The notes beneath the pieces were generated by a model. It worked only from the letters and a program-made list of their open reading frames with translations. It did no database searches and had not been told where the DNA came from. Positions 1 through 7,921 of a stretch of DNA of 64,000 nucleotides are shown here, piece after piece. The number at the start of each line of letters is the position of its first letter. Positions within the stretch are counted from its first letter, which is position 1. The stretch covers positions 1 through 64,000 of the forward strand of contig JAPPGB010000076.1 in assembly GCA_028821475.1 (NCBI GenBank), given 5' to 3'. The position numbers were made by a program, and so were the translations under genes. This DNA comes from Spirochaetaceae bacterium (GTDB lineage: Bacteria > Spirochaetota > Spirochaetia > SZUA-6 > Bin103).

Positions 1-1180
1 CCCCGGCGCCCTGCCGCGCCGCGGCGGCGCCGTTGACCCGGCCCGCATCGCCCGCTTCGGCCCCGGCGCCCGCCTCCCCGGCGGCGCCCGTAACCGGCAC
101 CATCCAGCCGCAGCGGTCCTCCAGCGCCCCGTACTGCACGCCCTTCAGCGTCTTCAAGAACCCGCGCGCCACCGGACCGATGGCGCCGTCGCCGAACACC
201 TTCTCGGTTTCGCCGTGGCGCAGTGAGCTGAAGTAGGTCACGCCCGCGGCCGTGCCGGTGCCGAATGCCTCGACCGCGTCGTCGAGCACCTCTTCCACCG
301 CCACCGGGCGCTCCTCCACCGTCATGCCCTCCTCGGCGGCCAGCTCCAGGATGGTACGCCGCGTGATGCCGGGCAGGATGGTGTCGCCGAGCGCCGGCGT
401 CACCAGGCGGCCGTCGCCGAGCACGAAGAACAGGTTGCAGGAGGAGCCCTCCTCCACGTAGCGGTGATGCTCGGCGTCCAGGAACACGCACTCCATGTAG
501 CCGGCCACCTCTGCCTCGCGCTTCGCCAGCGCGCTGGTCACGTAGTTGGCGCTGCACTTGATCCAGCCGGTGCCGCCGGGGGTGGCGCGCACCCGCCGCG
601 TGGTGACGGTGGCCGAGCTGCCGCCGTCGGCGAAGTAGGACCCGACCCGCGTGGAGATGACCACGAACCAGGGCGCCTGGCTCAGGTTCACGCCGATGCC
701 GCCCTCGGCCAGCGAGAAGGGCCTTATATATACGGAATGCCCGCCGGCGAAGTCGTCGCGCTCCCAGGCCGGGTCGTAGGCGGGCGCGAAGCCGATCGCC
801 TGGTTGCGCGCCACCACGCCGCACGCCGCCGCCACGAACTCGTCCACCGGCACGCCCGGCATGTACAACCCCTCCATGGAGCGCTTCATGCGGATGCCGT
901 TCTCGCGCGGGCGGAACAGCTTCAGCGATCCGTCCGGCTGCGGGAACGCCTTCAGGCCCTCGAAGCAGGCCATCGCGTACTGGGTCGAGTAGTTGACCAG
1001 CGGCAGCCCGGGGAACTCGTTGCGCTCGCGGTACAGGCGCTCGCGCTCCGCGTCCGGCAGCGCCTCCTCCTCGGCCGGGCTCAGGTGGCGCTTCTCGACA
1101 TACTCGGGAACCCATGCGTCTCCGTCGAACTTGCTCAGGTAGACCCACGGATAGATGGAAAGACTGAATTCGGCAGCCAT
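1..1180 (-). CDS. ilvE: branched-chain amino acid aminotransferase (partial, 3' end outside window)
   Basis: PLP-dependent transaminase that interconverts Val, Leu and Ile with their 2-oxo acids in the cytoplasm. The minus-strand frame from ATG 1180 stays open to base 1, about 393 codons. It reads as a fold-type IV aminotransferase: a YSTQYAMACFEGLKAF-type substrate segment, IYIRPF-like strand (VYIRPFSL), the lysine loop GTGWIKCSANYVTS (the K is the expected PLP lysine), EEGSSCNLFFV, and DTILPGITRRTILELA. The usual family C-terminus is reached around GWMVPV, after which an Ala/Gly-rich extension of about 30 residues runs off the window edge; that tail is unusual. No Shine-Dalgarno precedes the ATG, and the proposed promoter would leave almost no leader. 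Confidence 0.9.
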   Translation of the reverse strand, partial: MAAEFSLSIYPWVYLSKFDGDAWVPEYVEKRHLSPAEEEALPDAERERLYRERNEFPGLPLVNYSTQYAMACFEGLKAFPQPDGSLKLFRPRENGIRMKRSMEGLYMPGVPVDEFVAAACGVVARNQAIGFAPAYDPAWERDDFAGGHSVYIRPFSLAEGGIGVNLSQAPWFVVISTRVGSYFADGGSSATVTTRRVRATPGGTGWIKCSANYVTSALAKREAEVAGYMECVFLDAEHHRYVEEGSSCNLFFVLGDGRLVTPALGDTILPGITRRTILELAAEEGMTVEERPVAVEEVLDDAVEAFGTGTAAGVTYFSSLRHGETEKVFGDGAIGPVARGFLKTLKGVQYGALEDRCGWMVPVTGAAGEAGAGAEAGDAGRVNGAAAARQGAG

Positions 1181-1191
1181 GGCGAATTGCG

Positions 1192-1220
1192 ATGGTACGA
1201 CCGCCGCCGCTCCCGGTCAA
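1192..1220 (-). promoter_or_regulatory. putative sigma70-type promoter of ilvE
   Basis: On the minus strand TTGACC (1215-1220) and TACCAT (1192-1197) are separated by 17 bp. Transcription would begin about 5-7 nt before the ilvE ATG, giving a nearly leaderless mRNA, which fits the absence of a Shine-Dalgarno. Two GGTAGGAAA direct repeats lie further upstream (about 1240-1282) and could be regulator sites. Sequence-only prediction. Confidence 0.35.
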
Positions 1221-1658
1221 CCTGTTTCTATCGGCCATTTTCCTACCATTCGGTGGCTCCGACCTCCTGTTTCCTACCATAATGTCATCTCGTGGTCGCG
1301 TGCTTGCCGGCTGTGCCGCCTTGTCGTATGCTGAGCCGGTTGCTTTCCACGGTGCCGCTTGGCATGGCTATTGCTTCGGCACCCCCAGGAAAACGAGTGT
1401 TTGACAGCGCTCGCGACATGGTGCAAGGTATCGGTCCGCAAAGGAGGACGGGCCGCTTGCAATTGTTTGGAAGTACGGGCATAGTGTCCGTTCCGGTGAC
1501 TGTACACGGTGGTCATTCCATGATACGTTCGCCGCGATGCGCTGGCGGTTGCGCGCGCGTATCCGTAGGAGTATCCTGGAGTTGACCAGCCCCGGCGGAA
1601 GTCTGGGGGCTCGTTTGCCGATAAAGTGAGCGGGCGCTCGATTTCGGGGCGCAACAGG
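1221..1658. other. intergenic stretch without a recognisable gene
   Basis: This lies between the divergent ilvE and outer-membrane protein genes. Short open frames exist on both strands, but none has a credible ribosome-binding site, codon bias or family motif. It probably holds the 5' regulatory regions of both neighbours. Confidence 0.5.
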
Positions 1659-1688
1659 TTGACAACATCCGATTGGGCAGTGCATTAT
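1659..1688 (+). promoter_or_regulatory. putative promoter of the outer-membrane protein gene
   Basis: A perfect TTGACA at 1659-1664 is followed after 18 bp by CATTAT (1683-1688), four of six matches to the -10 consensus. It lies about 100 bp before the ATG at 1785, which would leave a moderately long leader. Confidence 0.45.
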
Positions 1689-1784
1689 TGCGCCATCGGA
1701 TAGCGGGGGCAGGGTTCTGCCGGGCCGTTGGCCCGACTAAAGGCCCGCATTTACAGGCCCCGGCAATAAGTGAAGGAGGAAGTG

Positions 1785-3137
1785 ATGAAGAAACTCTCAC
1801 TTCTACTAGTGGTGCTACTTGCCGCGGGCTCGGCCGGCCTGTACGGGCAAATGGCAATCGGAACGAACTTCAGCATCTCCGGTGATGCGACGGCCACCGC
1901 GGGCTACGACCTGGATGAGGAGGTGTTCGGATTCAAGAGCGCGTCGAGCGCCAACATCAAGATCGAGCTCGTCGCCAAGCAGTCGGACAAGAAGCCCGCG
2001 GAGATGATGTCCGGCTGGTACGGCTCGATCGAGTTGAACGACTTCCAGATCGTGATTGACAGCGATAACGAAGAGGACGACACGAAGTTCCTCAGGGACG
2101 ACGGTACAACCGCAGGTTACACCCGTCTCTACGTGGTGGAGCCGGACATCGTGGCCACCCTCAGGAACGGCCCGCTGTTCCTGAGGATTTTCGCCGCCCC
2201 CGACAACAAGGCCGACCTCGTGGCCGCCGTTGAGAACGACGATCCCGACGACGACGACTACAAGGCGGTGGGCGACGACGACCCGAACGACGTGGGAAGC
2301 GAGATCAACAAGGGCCACGGCATCACGATCGGTTACGACACGGCCGACCTGGACTTGGCGATTGGCGTCTCTTCGGAGGAAGAGTTCAAGGAGGATGGCG
2401 GCAACACGCAGGGTCCGTACGCGGTCAGCGCCGATCTGGGCGTGGAAGTGGGACCCGCGCGGCTCGACATAGCGTTCGCGCAGGGTTTCAAGAACAACGA
2501 CGACGCCACTCCCATGGACGATGACGACAACACCGGCATTGGCGGCAAGCTGACGACCACGTTTGGCGACATCCAGTTGTCCGGTGGTGCCGACATTGAG
2601 ATGACCGGCGACTCTGACGATCCCGATACCGAAGTGAACGAGCAGATGGATTGGGAAGCCGGCGCCAACGCTATGGTCACACTAACCTCGGACACCAGCC
2701 TCAAAGCTGACTTCATAACTTCGAGTCGGAAGAAGGTGGCCTCCGACGTGACGGTGGAGATCGCGGACAAGAGCGGCCTCGTCGAGGATCTCGACATGTC
2801 GCTGAAGTGGGGCATGTTCGACATCTCCGGCGGCGACGATGCTGAGGGTGCTCCGATGACCGAGAACGACATGTCGGACCTGCTCGTAAAGGGTTCGCTT
2901 GACTATCACCTTGATGCGATGGGTGGCAAGCTGACGCCGGGCACGACGGTTGAGGTCAACCAGCTTGACGGCAGCGAGGACCACACCTATGTGGGCCTTG
3001 AGGTACGGGCGGTGCTGACGGGCGCGATCCCGGCTACGGAGTTCGGTCTGAAGTGGAATACTGAACGACTGGTCGATTCCGGCGCCAATGAAGCCCAGCA
3101 GGGAACAGTCACCCTCTGGACCAAGATCGTCTACTAG
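1785..3137 (+). CDS. secreted acidic beta-rich outer-membrane-type protein
   Basis: The 450-residue product begins with a classic signal peptide (MKKLSLLLVVLLAAGSAGLYGQ) with likely cleavage after YGQ or shortly before. The ATG at 1785 is chosen over the in-frame GTG at 1770 because AAGGAGGA (1773-1780) sits 4 nt before it. The mature part alternates polar and hydrophobic residues, has Asp-rich loops (for example DDPDDDDYK) and ends in an aromatic residue (WTKIVY), the pattern of an outer-membrane beta-barrel or porin-like protein. No cysteine lipobox is present. It forms a single transcription unit with its own promoter and terminator. The specific family is not recognised; the porin role is inferred from architecture only. 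Confidence 0.75.
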   Translation: MKKLSLLLVVLLAAGSAGLYGQMAIGTNFSISGDATATAGYDLDEEVFGFKSASSANIKIELVAKQSDKKPAEMMSGWYGSIELNDFQIVIDSDNEEDDTKFLRDDGTTAGYTRLYVVEPDIVATLRNGPLFLRIFAAPDNKADLVAAVENDDPDDDDYKAVGDDDPNDVGSEINKGHGITIGYDTADLDLAIGVSSEEEFKEDGGNTQGPYAVSADLGVEVGPARLDIAFAQGFKNNDDATPMDDDDNTGIGGKLTTTFGDIQLSGGADIEMTGDSDDPDTEVNEQMDWEAGANAMVTLTSDTSLKADFITSSRKKVASDVTVEIADKSGLVEDLDMSLKWGMFDISGGDDAEGAPMTENDMSDLLVKGSLDYHLDAMGGKLTPGTTVEVNQLDGSEDHTYVGLEVRAVLTGAIPATEFGLKWNTERLVDSGANEAQQGTVTLWTKIVY

Positions 3138-3163
3138 GTTTTCGCAGACTCTCGCTAACCATG

Positions 3164-3196
3164 ACGGCGCGTCTCCCTCGGGGGGCGCGCCGTTTT
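3164..3196 (+). terminator. rho-independent terminator
   Basis: ACGGCGCG (3164-3171) pairs perfectly with CGCGCCGT (3186-3193), with extra CCC/GGG pairing in the loop, and is followed by TTTT. It lies 27 nt after the stop of the outer-membrane protein gene. Confidence 0.8.
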
Positions 3197-3329
3197 CGTG
3201 TCTCTGGTTGCACCCCCACTTTTTTTCCCTCCCGTTGAAGCGGTACGGACGGTAGCCCGTTTATAGGGTTGCGAGAGCGGGTCCGGCGACCGCGGCGCCG
3301 GCTCCGCCGAACTACACGAGGAGGGCTGT

Positions 3330-3725
3330 GTGAACAACCTCAATTCCGTACTGTTGGAAGGGAACCTGTGTCGGGATCCCGAACTTCGCTACACGCCGAA
3401 GGGCACGCCGGTGTGCACGCTCGTGGTAGCGTGCAACCGCTCCTACAAGGTGAACGGCGAGCGCCAGGAGGAGGTTTCCTTCGTCGAGGCCACCACCTGG
3501 GGCAAGCTCGCCACCGTGTGCGCCGAGCACCTCACCAAGGGCCGCGGCGTGCGCGTCGTGGGCCGCCTCAAGCAGGAGCGCTGGGAAGACGGCGACGGCA
3601 ACCCGCGCGCCAAGATCGTGATCGTGGCCGAACACGTCGAGTTCCAGCCACGGCGGCGTGAGGCCGGCGACGACCAGGAGTCCACCGCCGACCAGAAAGA
3701 GCCGGCCGCCGAGCTGGCGTCGTAA
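3330..3725 (+). CDS. ssb: single-stranded DNA-binding protein
   Basis: 131 residues with the OB-fold signature of bacterial SSB: MNNLNSVLLEGNLCRDPELRY start, TPKGTPVCTLVVACNRSYK, EVSFVEATTWGKLA, GRGVRVVGRLKQERWED and AKIVIVAEHVEF. It binds ssDNA during replication, repair and recombination, usually as a tetramer. Start is GTG 3330 with GAGGAGGG at 3318-3325. The C-terminal tail is short and ends AAELAS, so the usual acidic DDIPF-like tip that recruits partner proteins is missing. The gene may therefore be an accessory paralogue or a divergent housekeeping copy. Confidence 0.92.
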   Translation: MNNLNSVLLEGNLCRDPELRYTPKGTPVCTLVVACNRSYKVNGERQEEVSFVEATTWGKLATVCAEHLTKGRGVRVVGRLKQERWEDGDGNPRAKIVIVAEHVEFQPRRREAGDDQESTADQKEPAAELAS

Positions 3726-4011
3726 ACGTCCGCCGGCCAGCGGGAGTCGGAGGCAAGCGCCATCGGGCGCGCCCGCCCGGCTCCCGCGGCCGGCCCCCGG
3801 TTCGAGCCAATACCCGAGCAAACCTGCACAGTTCGTTGACGGCCGCCGCGCAAGCGAGCAGGGCCCAAACAGCCGTCGTCAAGGAGCACTTCCACACGCC
3901 GGGCGTTGGCGACACCCAGGCTGTGCAAGGCCACGTTCGCGGCCGCTCGTTCTGGACGCAGTACCGTTGCGCAGTTACCTTGATGCAATCTGCGATGGTT
4001 GGAGCGTAGCC

Positions 4012-4695
4012 GTGCGGGCAAGCCGCGAACCGATGTCACCACTCCGCGACGAGGACCTGATCGAACTGTTCAGCCGTCGTCTGCCTGACCTGCTGGAACG
4101 GCGGCCGGACCTGCAGCCGGCACTGTTCCACGCGTTTCTGAAGACCTTCGCGCGCCGTGAAGAAGTCGCCTTGGTCATCACCGAGTTGCGCGCGTTGCGT
4201 ACCGAGATGGAGAGCCGCTTCGCGGGCGTAGATGAGCGCTTCGACCGCATGGATGAGCGCTTCGACCGCGCGGACCGGCGGTTCGATCAGTTTCGTGCCG
4301 AGGTTTACGATCGATTCGAGGATGTACATCGGGCGATCGACCGGCTTGGGGCGCGTTGGGGGATCCGCAACGAGAGCCTGTTCCGCCGAACCATCGCAGC
4401 GCTGGTCGAGAAGTCGTTCGGTGTCGGCGTCGAGCAGCGCACCATCGCTGGCGAGCAGTTCGGCGTGGTGATCCACGATCATCAGCACGTTCTGGTCGAG
4501 ATCGCCGCCAGCGTCGGACCCACCATCCAGACTCGCCTCGAGCGCAAGCGCCGGCTCTATGAGGAGTCCACCGGCGTGCGCCCCGCGCGTGTCATACTTG
4601 CCACGGCCTCGATCCACAGCGACCGCGCTCACCATTTGAAGCAGGCCGGAATCGAGGTCATTGAGCCGGAGGAACTCGACGACTCACCGGAGTGA
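4012..4695 (+). CDS. DUF3782-like protein, coiled coil plus PD-(D/E)XK-like C-terminus
   Basis: About 227 residues. The N-terminal part (LPDLLERRPDLQPALF) is followed by a coiled-coil segment with repeated heptad-like ERFDRMDERFDRADRRFD units, then the family-typical RWGIRNESLFRRTIAALVEKSFG and a compact alpha/beta C-terminus with VLVEIAASV and VILATASIHSDRA. This layout matches DUF3782 proteins, which are predicted PD-(D/E)XK nuclease relatives of unknown role. GTG 4012 has GGAG 7 nt upstream; ATG 4033 is the alternative. It stands alone after ssb, with about 285 bp of GC-rich spacer in which I see nothing else. Confidence 0.7.
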   Translation: MRASREPMSPLRDEDLIELFSRRLPDLLERRPDLQPALFHAFLKTFARREEVALVITELRALRTEMESRFAGVDERFDRMDERFDRADRRFDQFRAEVYDRFEDVHRAIDRLGARWGIRNESLFRRTIAALVEKSFGVGVEQRTIAGEQFGVVIHDHQHVLVEIAASVGPTIQTRLERKRRLYEESTGVRPARVILATASIHSDRAHHLKQAGIEVIEPEELDDSPE

Positions 4696-4857
4696 CGCGC
4701 GTGTGTGAACCGGCAGGGGAGTGATCCCCGGTCGCGCGTTCCAAGTGCGAAACGCTCGATTGACGCCCACGCCGTTGGAACGTATGGTCAACATGTGCCG
4801 GCTCCTTGCATTTGTCCCAAGACTGCTGTCAACCGATGTGCGCGTATCCGCGGACTG

Positions 4858-5490
4858 GTGCGCGGCGGGTGGATCGTTGCCCTGTGTGCGCTGCTGGCTC
4901 CGGTGGCGGGCGGTTGTGCGGGCGGCGCGGAGGAGCGCGCGCCGCGGGTTCCCGCCGGCCCGACGGCGATCTCCGCCTGCGGTGCGCGGGAAGGCGAGCT
5001 GCCGGCCGGAGCCACCCTCGTGCGCGGCGCCGGGCGCTACCACCTGACCCTGGTAACCGTCCGCGACGGCGCCGAACGCTCCGCGATGGGCACCCTGGAA
5101 CTGGCCGACAACGAGCCCTCCCTGCGCCGGCTGCCGGAGATCGGCGGTGCACCCGCGGACGACACGGTGCTGCTGCCGCTGTACGGCTGGGCCGCCATCG
5201 ATCTGGCGGCGGTGGACGCCCTGGAGATCGGCGACATCGGTTCGCGCGACCCGCTGCAGCCGGGCGTGCTGGTGCTGGAGCAGCGGCCCGCCGCCAACGC
5301 ACCGGTCGCCATCACCCTGCGCTTCGGTTCGCTGGCCAACCGCCGCCACGGGCCGCAAGCGGTCGACGGCGGCTACATGGCGCTGCACGTCGCCCACGTT
5401 GCCGAGTGGGGAAGCTTCGCCGGCACCTGGTCGAGCGGCGTCCACGCCCGCCGCGCCTCCGGCCACTTCTGCGCCACCCGCCTCCCGTAA
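4858..5490 (+). CDS. putative lipoprotein of unknown function
   Basis: From GTG 4858 the product starts with a short lipoprotein-type signal (RGGWIVALCALLAPVAGGC) with a relaxed AGGC lipobox, then about 190 residues including a Cys in SACGAREG and a C-terminal Cys (HFCATRLP). No family is recognised. An upstream in-frame extension exists to 4705, but it lacks a signal-like character and ribosome site, so the shorter start is preferred. It converges on the arylsulfotransferase gene, which ends 20 bp away on the other strand. Confidence 0.6.
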   Translation: MRGGWIVALCALLAPVAGGCAGGAEERAPRVPAGPTAISACGAREGELPAGATLVRGAGRYHLTLVTVRDGAERSAMGTLELADNEPSLRRLPEIGGAPADDTVLLPLYGWAAIDLAAVDALEIGDIGSRDPLQPGVLVLEQRPAANAPVAITLRFGSLANRRHGPQAVDGGYMALHVAHVAEWGSFAGTWSSGVHARRASGHFCATRLP

Positions 5491-5509
5491 CCGGTAGGCG
5501 GCGCGGCTG

Positions 5510-7075
5510 CTACGGTGCGGCCGGAAAGTTGGGTTGCAGGTCGAGCGCGGCCTCGTTCTCCCGGTACACGCGGCCGGTGCCGTACGCGCGGCCGTCTCGG
5601 GACATGCTCATGCGGAACACCTCGTTGCCGGCGGTGTCCACTTCGCTCACCGCGATCCTTGGTCCGTTGCTGCCCCACGTAACGAGCCAGTTTCCGCTCG
5701 GCAGGGCGGTTACCCCGCCGCCGGAGACCGCGACACCGTCCTCCTCCGGCAGCCGATACTCGCGCACGAAGCGCGCCCCGGCGCCGGAAGAGATGTCGTA
5801 CTCCACGATGCGGGTAACCGGCGGCAGGTCCTTGCGCGGCCCGAGGCAGTGGTTGCCGTTGTCGAACATCAGCAGCGACCCCGCCGGCGTCGCGGTGACG
5901 TGGTGCTGGCCGCAGAACTCGCCGAGCGGATCGTTCTCCACCGGCAGGTAGCGGGTGGCGCCGGTCGACGGCGCCGGGCGGTCGGCACGCATCGGCTCGG
6001 AGCCGCCGATCTGCCACACCACGGCACCGGTGGCGCGCTCGATGCGCAGCACCTGCGCACAGCCGCGCAGCCCGGCCACGATGTCGCCGTCCAGCTCGTG
6101 CAGCGAGTTGAGGTGCGCGTAGTCGTTCGGGAAGCGATGGATCGTGCAGTCGGCAATCTTGACGTGGTCCCACGAGTTCCAGCGCCACACCTCGCCCGCG
6201 TCCGGCGCGACCTCCTGGATCACCGAGTCGTCGGCGGGCTCCGCGGTCGAGCACGGCCGGGTGGTGTCGTCCTCGTTGCGGCAGGTGAAGCCGCTCAGGT
6301 CACGCTCCGCGGGGTAGTAGGACATCTGCAGGTAATTGCCGTTGTCGGTGATCAGGAAGTCGTGGCCGCCGGTGTGTTCGGGCAGCAGCGGGGCGACCAG
6401 CGTGACGGTGTCGATCCGGTTGAGCGCGGCGTCCAGGATGACGGTGCGTTCCAACCCGTCGGCGCCGCGTTCGGAGAACGAGAAGCGGCCGTCGGGGTGG
6501 CGCCGGAAGTTGCGCGCACTCACGTTGGGCCGCATCACCCGGCGCGGCACGCCGTTGTTGTCCATGATGGCCAGAAACGAGATGTCGGTTCTGCGTACAC
6601 CGGGGGTCATCAGCAGCAGGCCGCCGGTCACGGCTTCGGTGCGCGTCTCGATGGTGACGTCCGGGAAATCCGGCGGAATGCAGTGCAGGTAGTAGGTGGA
6701 CGTGGCCCGGCTGCCGCGGATCTCGATTGCCAGATCGTGACCGCTGTCGGCCGTGACCGTCTCCGCGATGGCCCCGATCTCCGTCCGACCACTGTGCAGC
6801 ATCGTCAGGCGGGCACCGTCGTCCACGGCCCGCGCGCTGACCTGGAGCCGCGTTGCGTCCGCGCACCGCACCGCGTAGTGGTGCACGTCGGGATCGAAAG
6901 CCGGATACCAGCCTGCTGCGCCCGCCACCTGGAGCGACTCGAGCGCTCCGCGTCCTGCGTCCGCGTCCGCACGGTCCGTGCCCGGCACCCGGCATCCGAT
7001 AGCGAGCAGCGAAACCAGGGCAATGGCCAGGGCAATGGCCAGGGCGATGCCGAGTGCGGCGAGAATCCGGAACAC
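5510..7075 (-). CDS. arylsulfotransferase-family lipoprotein with cadherin-like domain
   Basis: 521 residues. The signal peptide ends at a lipobox LAIGC (Cys28), so the protein is probably anchored in the envelope. Residues about 45-135 resemble the cadherin-like beta-sandwich domain. Residues about 150-510 are an ASST-type (arylsulfate sulfotransferase) beta-propeller, with GGHDF (H238), SWDH (H304), YAHLNSLH (H321) and FCGQHHVT (H391/392), the histidines expected to line the active site. ASST enzymes move sulfate between phenolic compounds; the substrate here is unknown. It lies 8 bp after the upstream small lipoprotein gene, so the two are probably co-transcribed. A paralogue lies divergently at 7922. 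The signal peptide contains a 12-bp tandem repeat (ALAIALAI). Confidence 0.82.
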   Translation of the reverse strand: MFRILAALGIALAIALAIALVSLLAIGCRVPGTDRADADAGRGALESLQVAGAAGWYPAFDPDVHHYAVRCADATRLQVSARAVDDGARLTMLHSGRTEIGAIAETVTADSGHDLAIEIRGSRATSTYYLHCIPPDFPDVTIETRTEAVTGGLLLMTPGVRRTDISFLAIMDNNGVPRRVMRPNVSARNFRRHPDGRFSFSERGADGLERTVILDAALNRIDTVTLVAPLLPEHTGGHDFLITDNGNYLQMSYYPAERDLSGFTCRNEDDTTRPCSTAEPADDSVIQEVAPDAGEVWRWNSWDHVKIADCTIHRFPNDYAHLNSLHELDGDIVAGLRGCAQVLRIERATGAVVWQIGGSEPMRADRPAPSTGATRYLPVENDPLGEFCGQHHVTATPAGSLLMFDNGNHCLGPRKDLPPVTRIVEYDISSGAGARFVREYRLPEEDGVAVSGGGVTALPSGNWLVTWGSNGPRIAVSEVDTAGNEVFRMSMSRDGRAYGTGRVYRENEAALDLQPNFPAAP

Positions 7076-7083
7076 GTCCCCTC

Positions 7084-7680
7084 CTACGAGTACATGGGCC
7101 CTTCGCCCTCGTTCAACTCGACGGTCAACACGTAATCACCGGTCGAGCCGTTCTCGCCAGTCACGCGAATGTAGTAGCGGCGGTACTCGTCACCGCCGTC
7201 GGGGCCGGGAAGATTCCCCTCCCACACGAAGTTGCCCGACGGTTCCATGCTGTTGAACGCCTCGTTGCGGGCGTCGTTGTGCGCGGTGTCCGCGTCGTAG
7301 GAGAACACACAGGGCCCGTCGGGCTCGGTTCCCTCGCACTCCTTGGTTATCGCCATCCGGTCGGCGGTCAGCAGTTGGCCGGCCGTATCAGTCGTGCCGC
7401 CGGTCATCACGACGACCGAGGCGAAGTCCCGCTTGATTCGGAGTTCGTAGTAGTCGGCATCTCCCGCGTTCTCGATGCTTCCGTCTGCCTGGAAGTCGGG
7501 GCCGGTAGCGGCATCCTCCCGGATCTCCAGCAGGGTGGCGCTGAAGGGTTTCGACGGGGCGGCAGCACCGCAGCCGCCTAGCAGCAGCGGCATCCCAAGT
7601 GCCACTGTCACTGCCACTGCCGCGACCAGGCCGACCCGGATCCTGGCTGCGGCTCTGTCGATCAATGTCACTCGTGCCAT
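7084..7680 (-). CDS. small lipoprotein with PPC-like beta domain
   Basis: 198 residues with an N-terminal membrane-like segment ending in a lipobox LLLGGC. The remainder resembles bacterial pre-peptidase C-terminal (PPC/DVUA0089-like) domains: GDADYYELRIKRDF near the middle and EYRRYYIRVTGENGSTGDY near the end, where DYY..RI strands and a final YVLTV strand are typical. PPC domains act in secretion or binding rather than catalysis. It is the first gene of a two-gene operon with the arylsulfotransferase downstream and faces the second arylsulfotransferase across a 240-bp divergent promoter region. Confidence 0.7.
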   Translation of the reverse strand: MARVTLIDRAAARIRVGLVAAVAVTVALGMPLLLGGCGAAAPSKPFSATLLEIREDAATGPDFQADGSIENAGDADYYELRIKRDFASVVVMTGGTTDTAGQLLTADRMAITKECEGTEPDGPCVFSYDADTAHNDARNEAFNSMEPSGNFVWEGNLPGPDGGDEYRRYYIRVTGENGSTGDYVLTVELNEGEGPMYS

Positions 7681-7921
7681 GCGAACTCCCCAACCGAGTT
7701 ATAGGTGCTACGGCACTCGGTGGTCAACGGGCCACCGACCGTGGCGTGATTGAACGTGGGCGAAATCGACGATAGATTTACCGTACTTCCATTTTCATGC
7801 TGTCCACCGTTACGAATAGGAGACGCGAGTCCCGCCGCCGCCTGGTCTGTTTGCCGTTCAGCGTGGGAACGCGCCGGGCTACCTGCCGGAGCGCCGTCCG
7901 TTGCGGCCCGCACGCCCCTTG

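Noticed and set aside
5534-7135. Long open frame opposite the arylsulfotransferase gene
   Set aside because: High-GC shadow with no motifs; the opposite strand encodes a full, recognisable protein.
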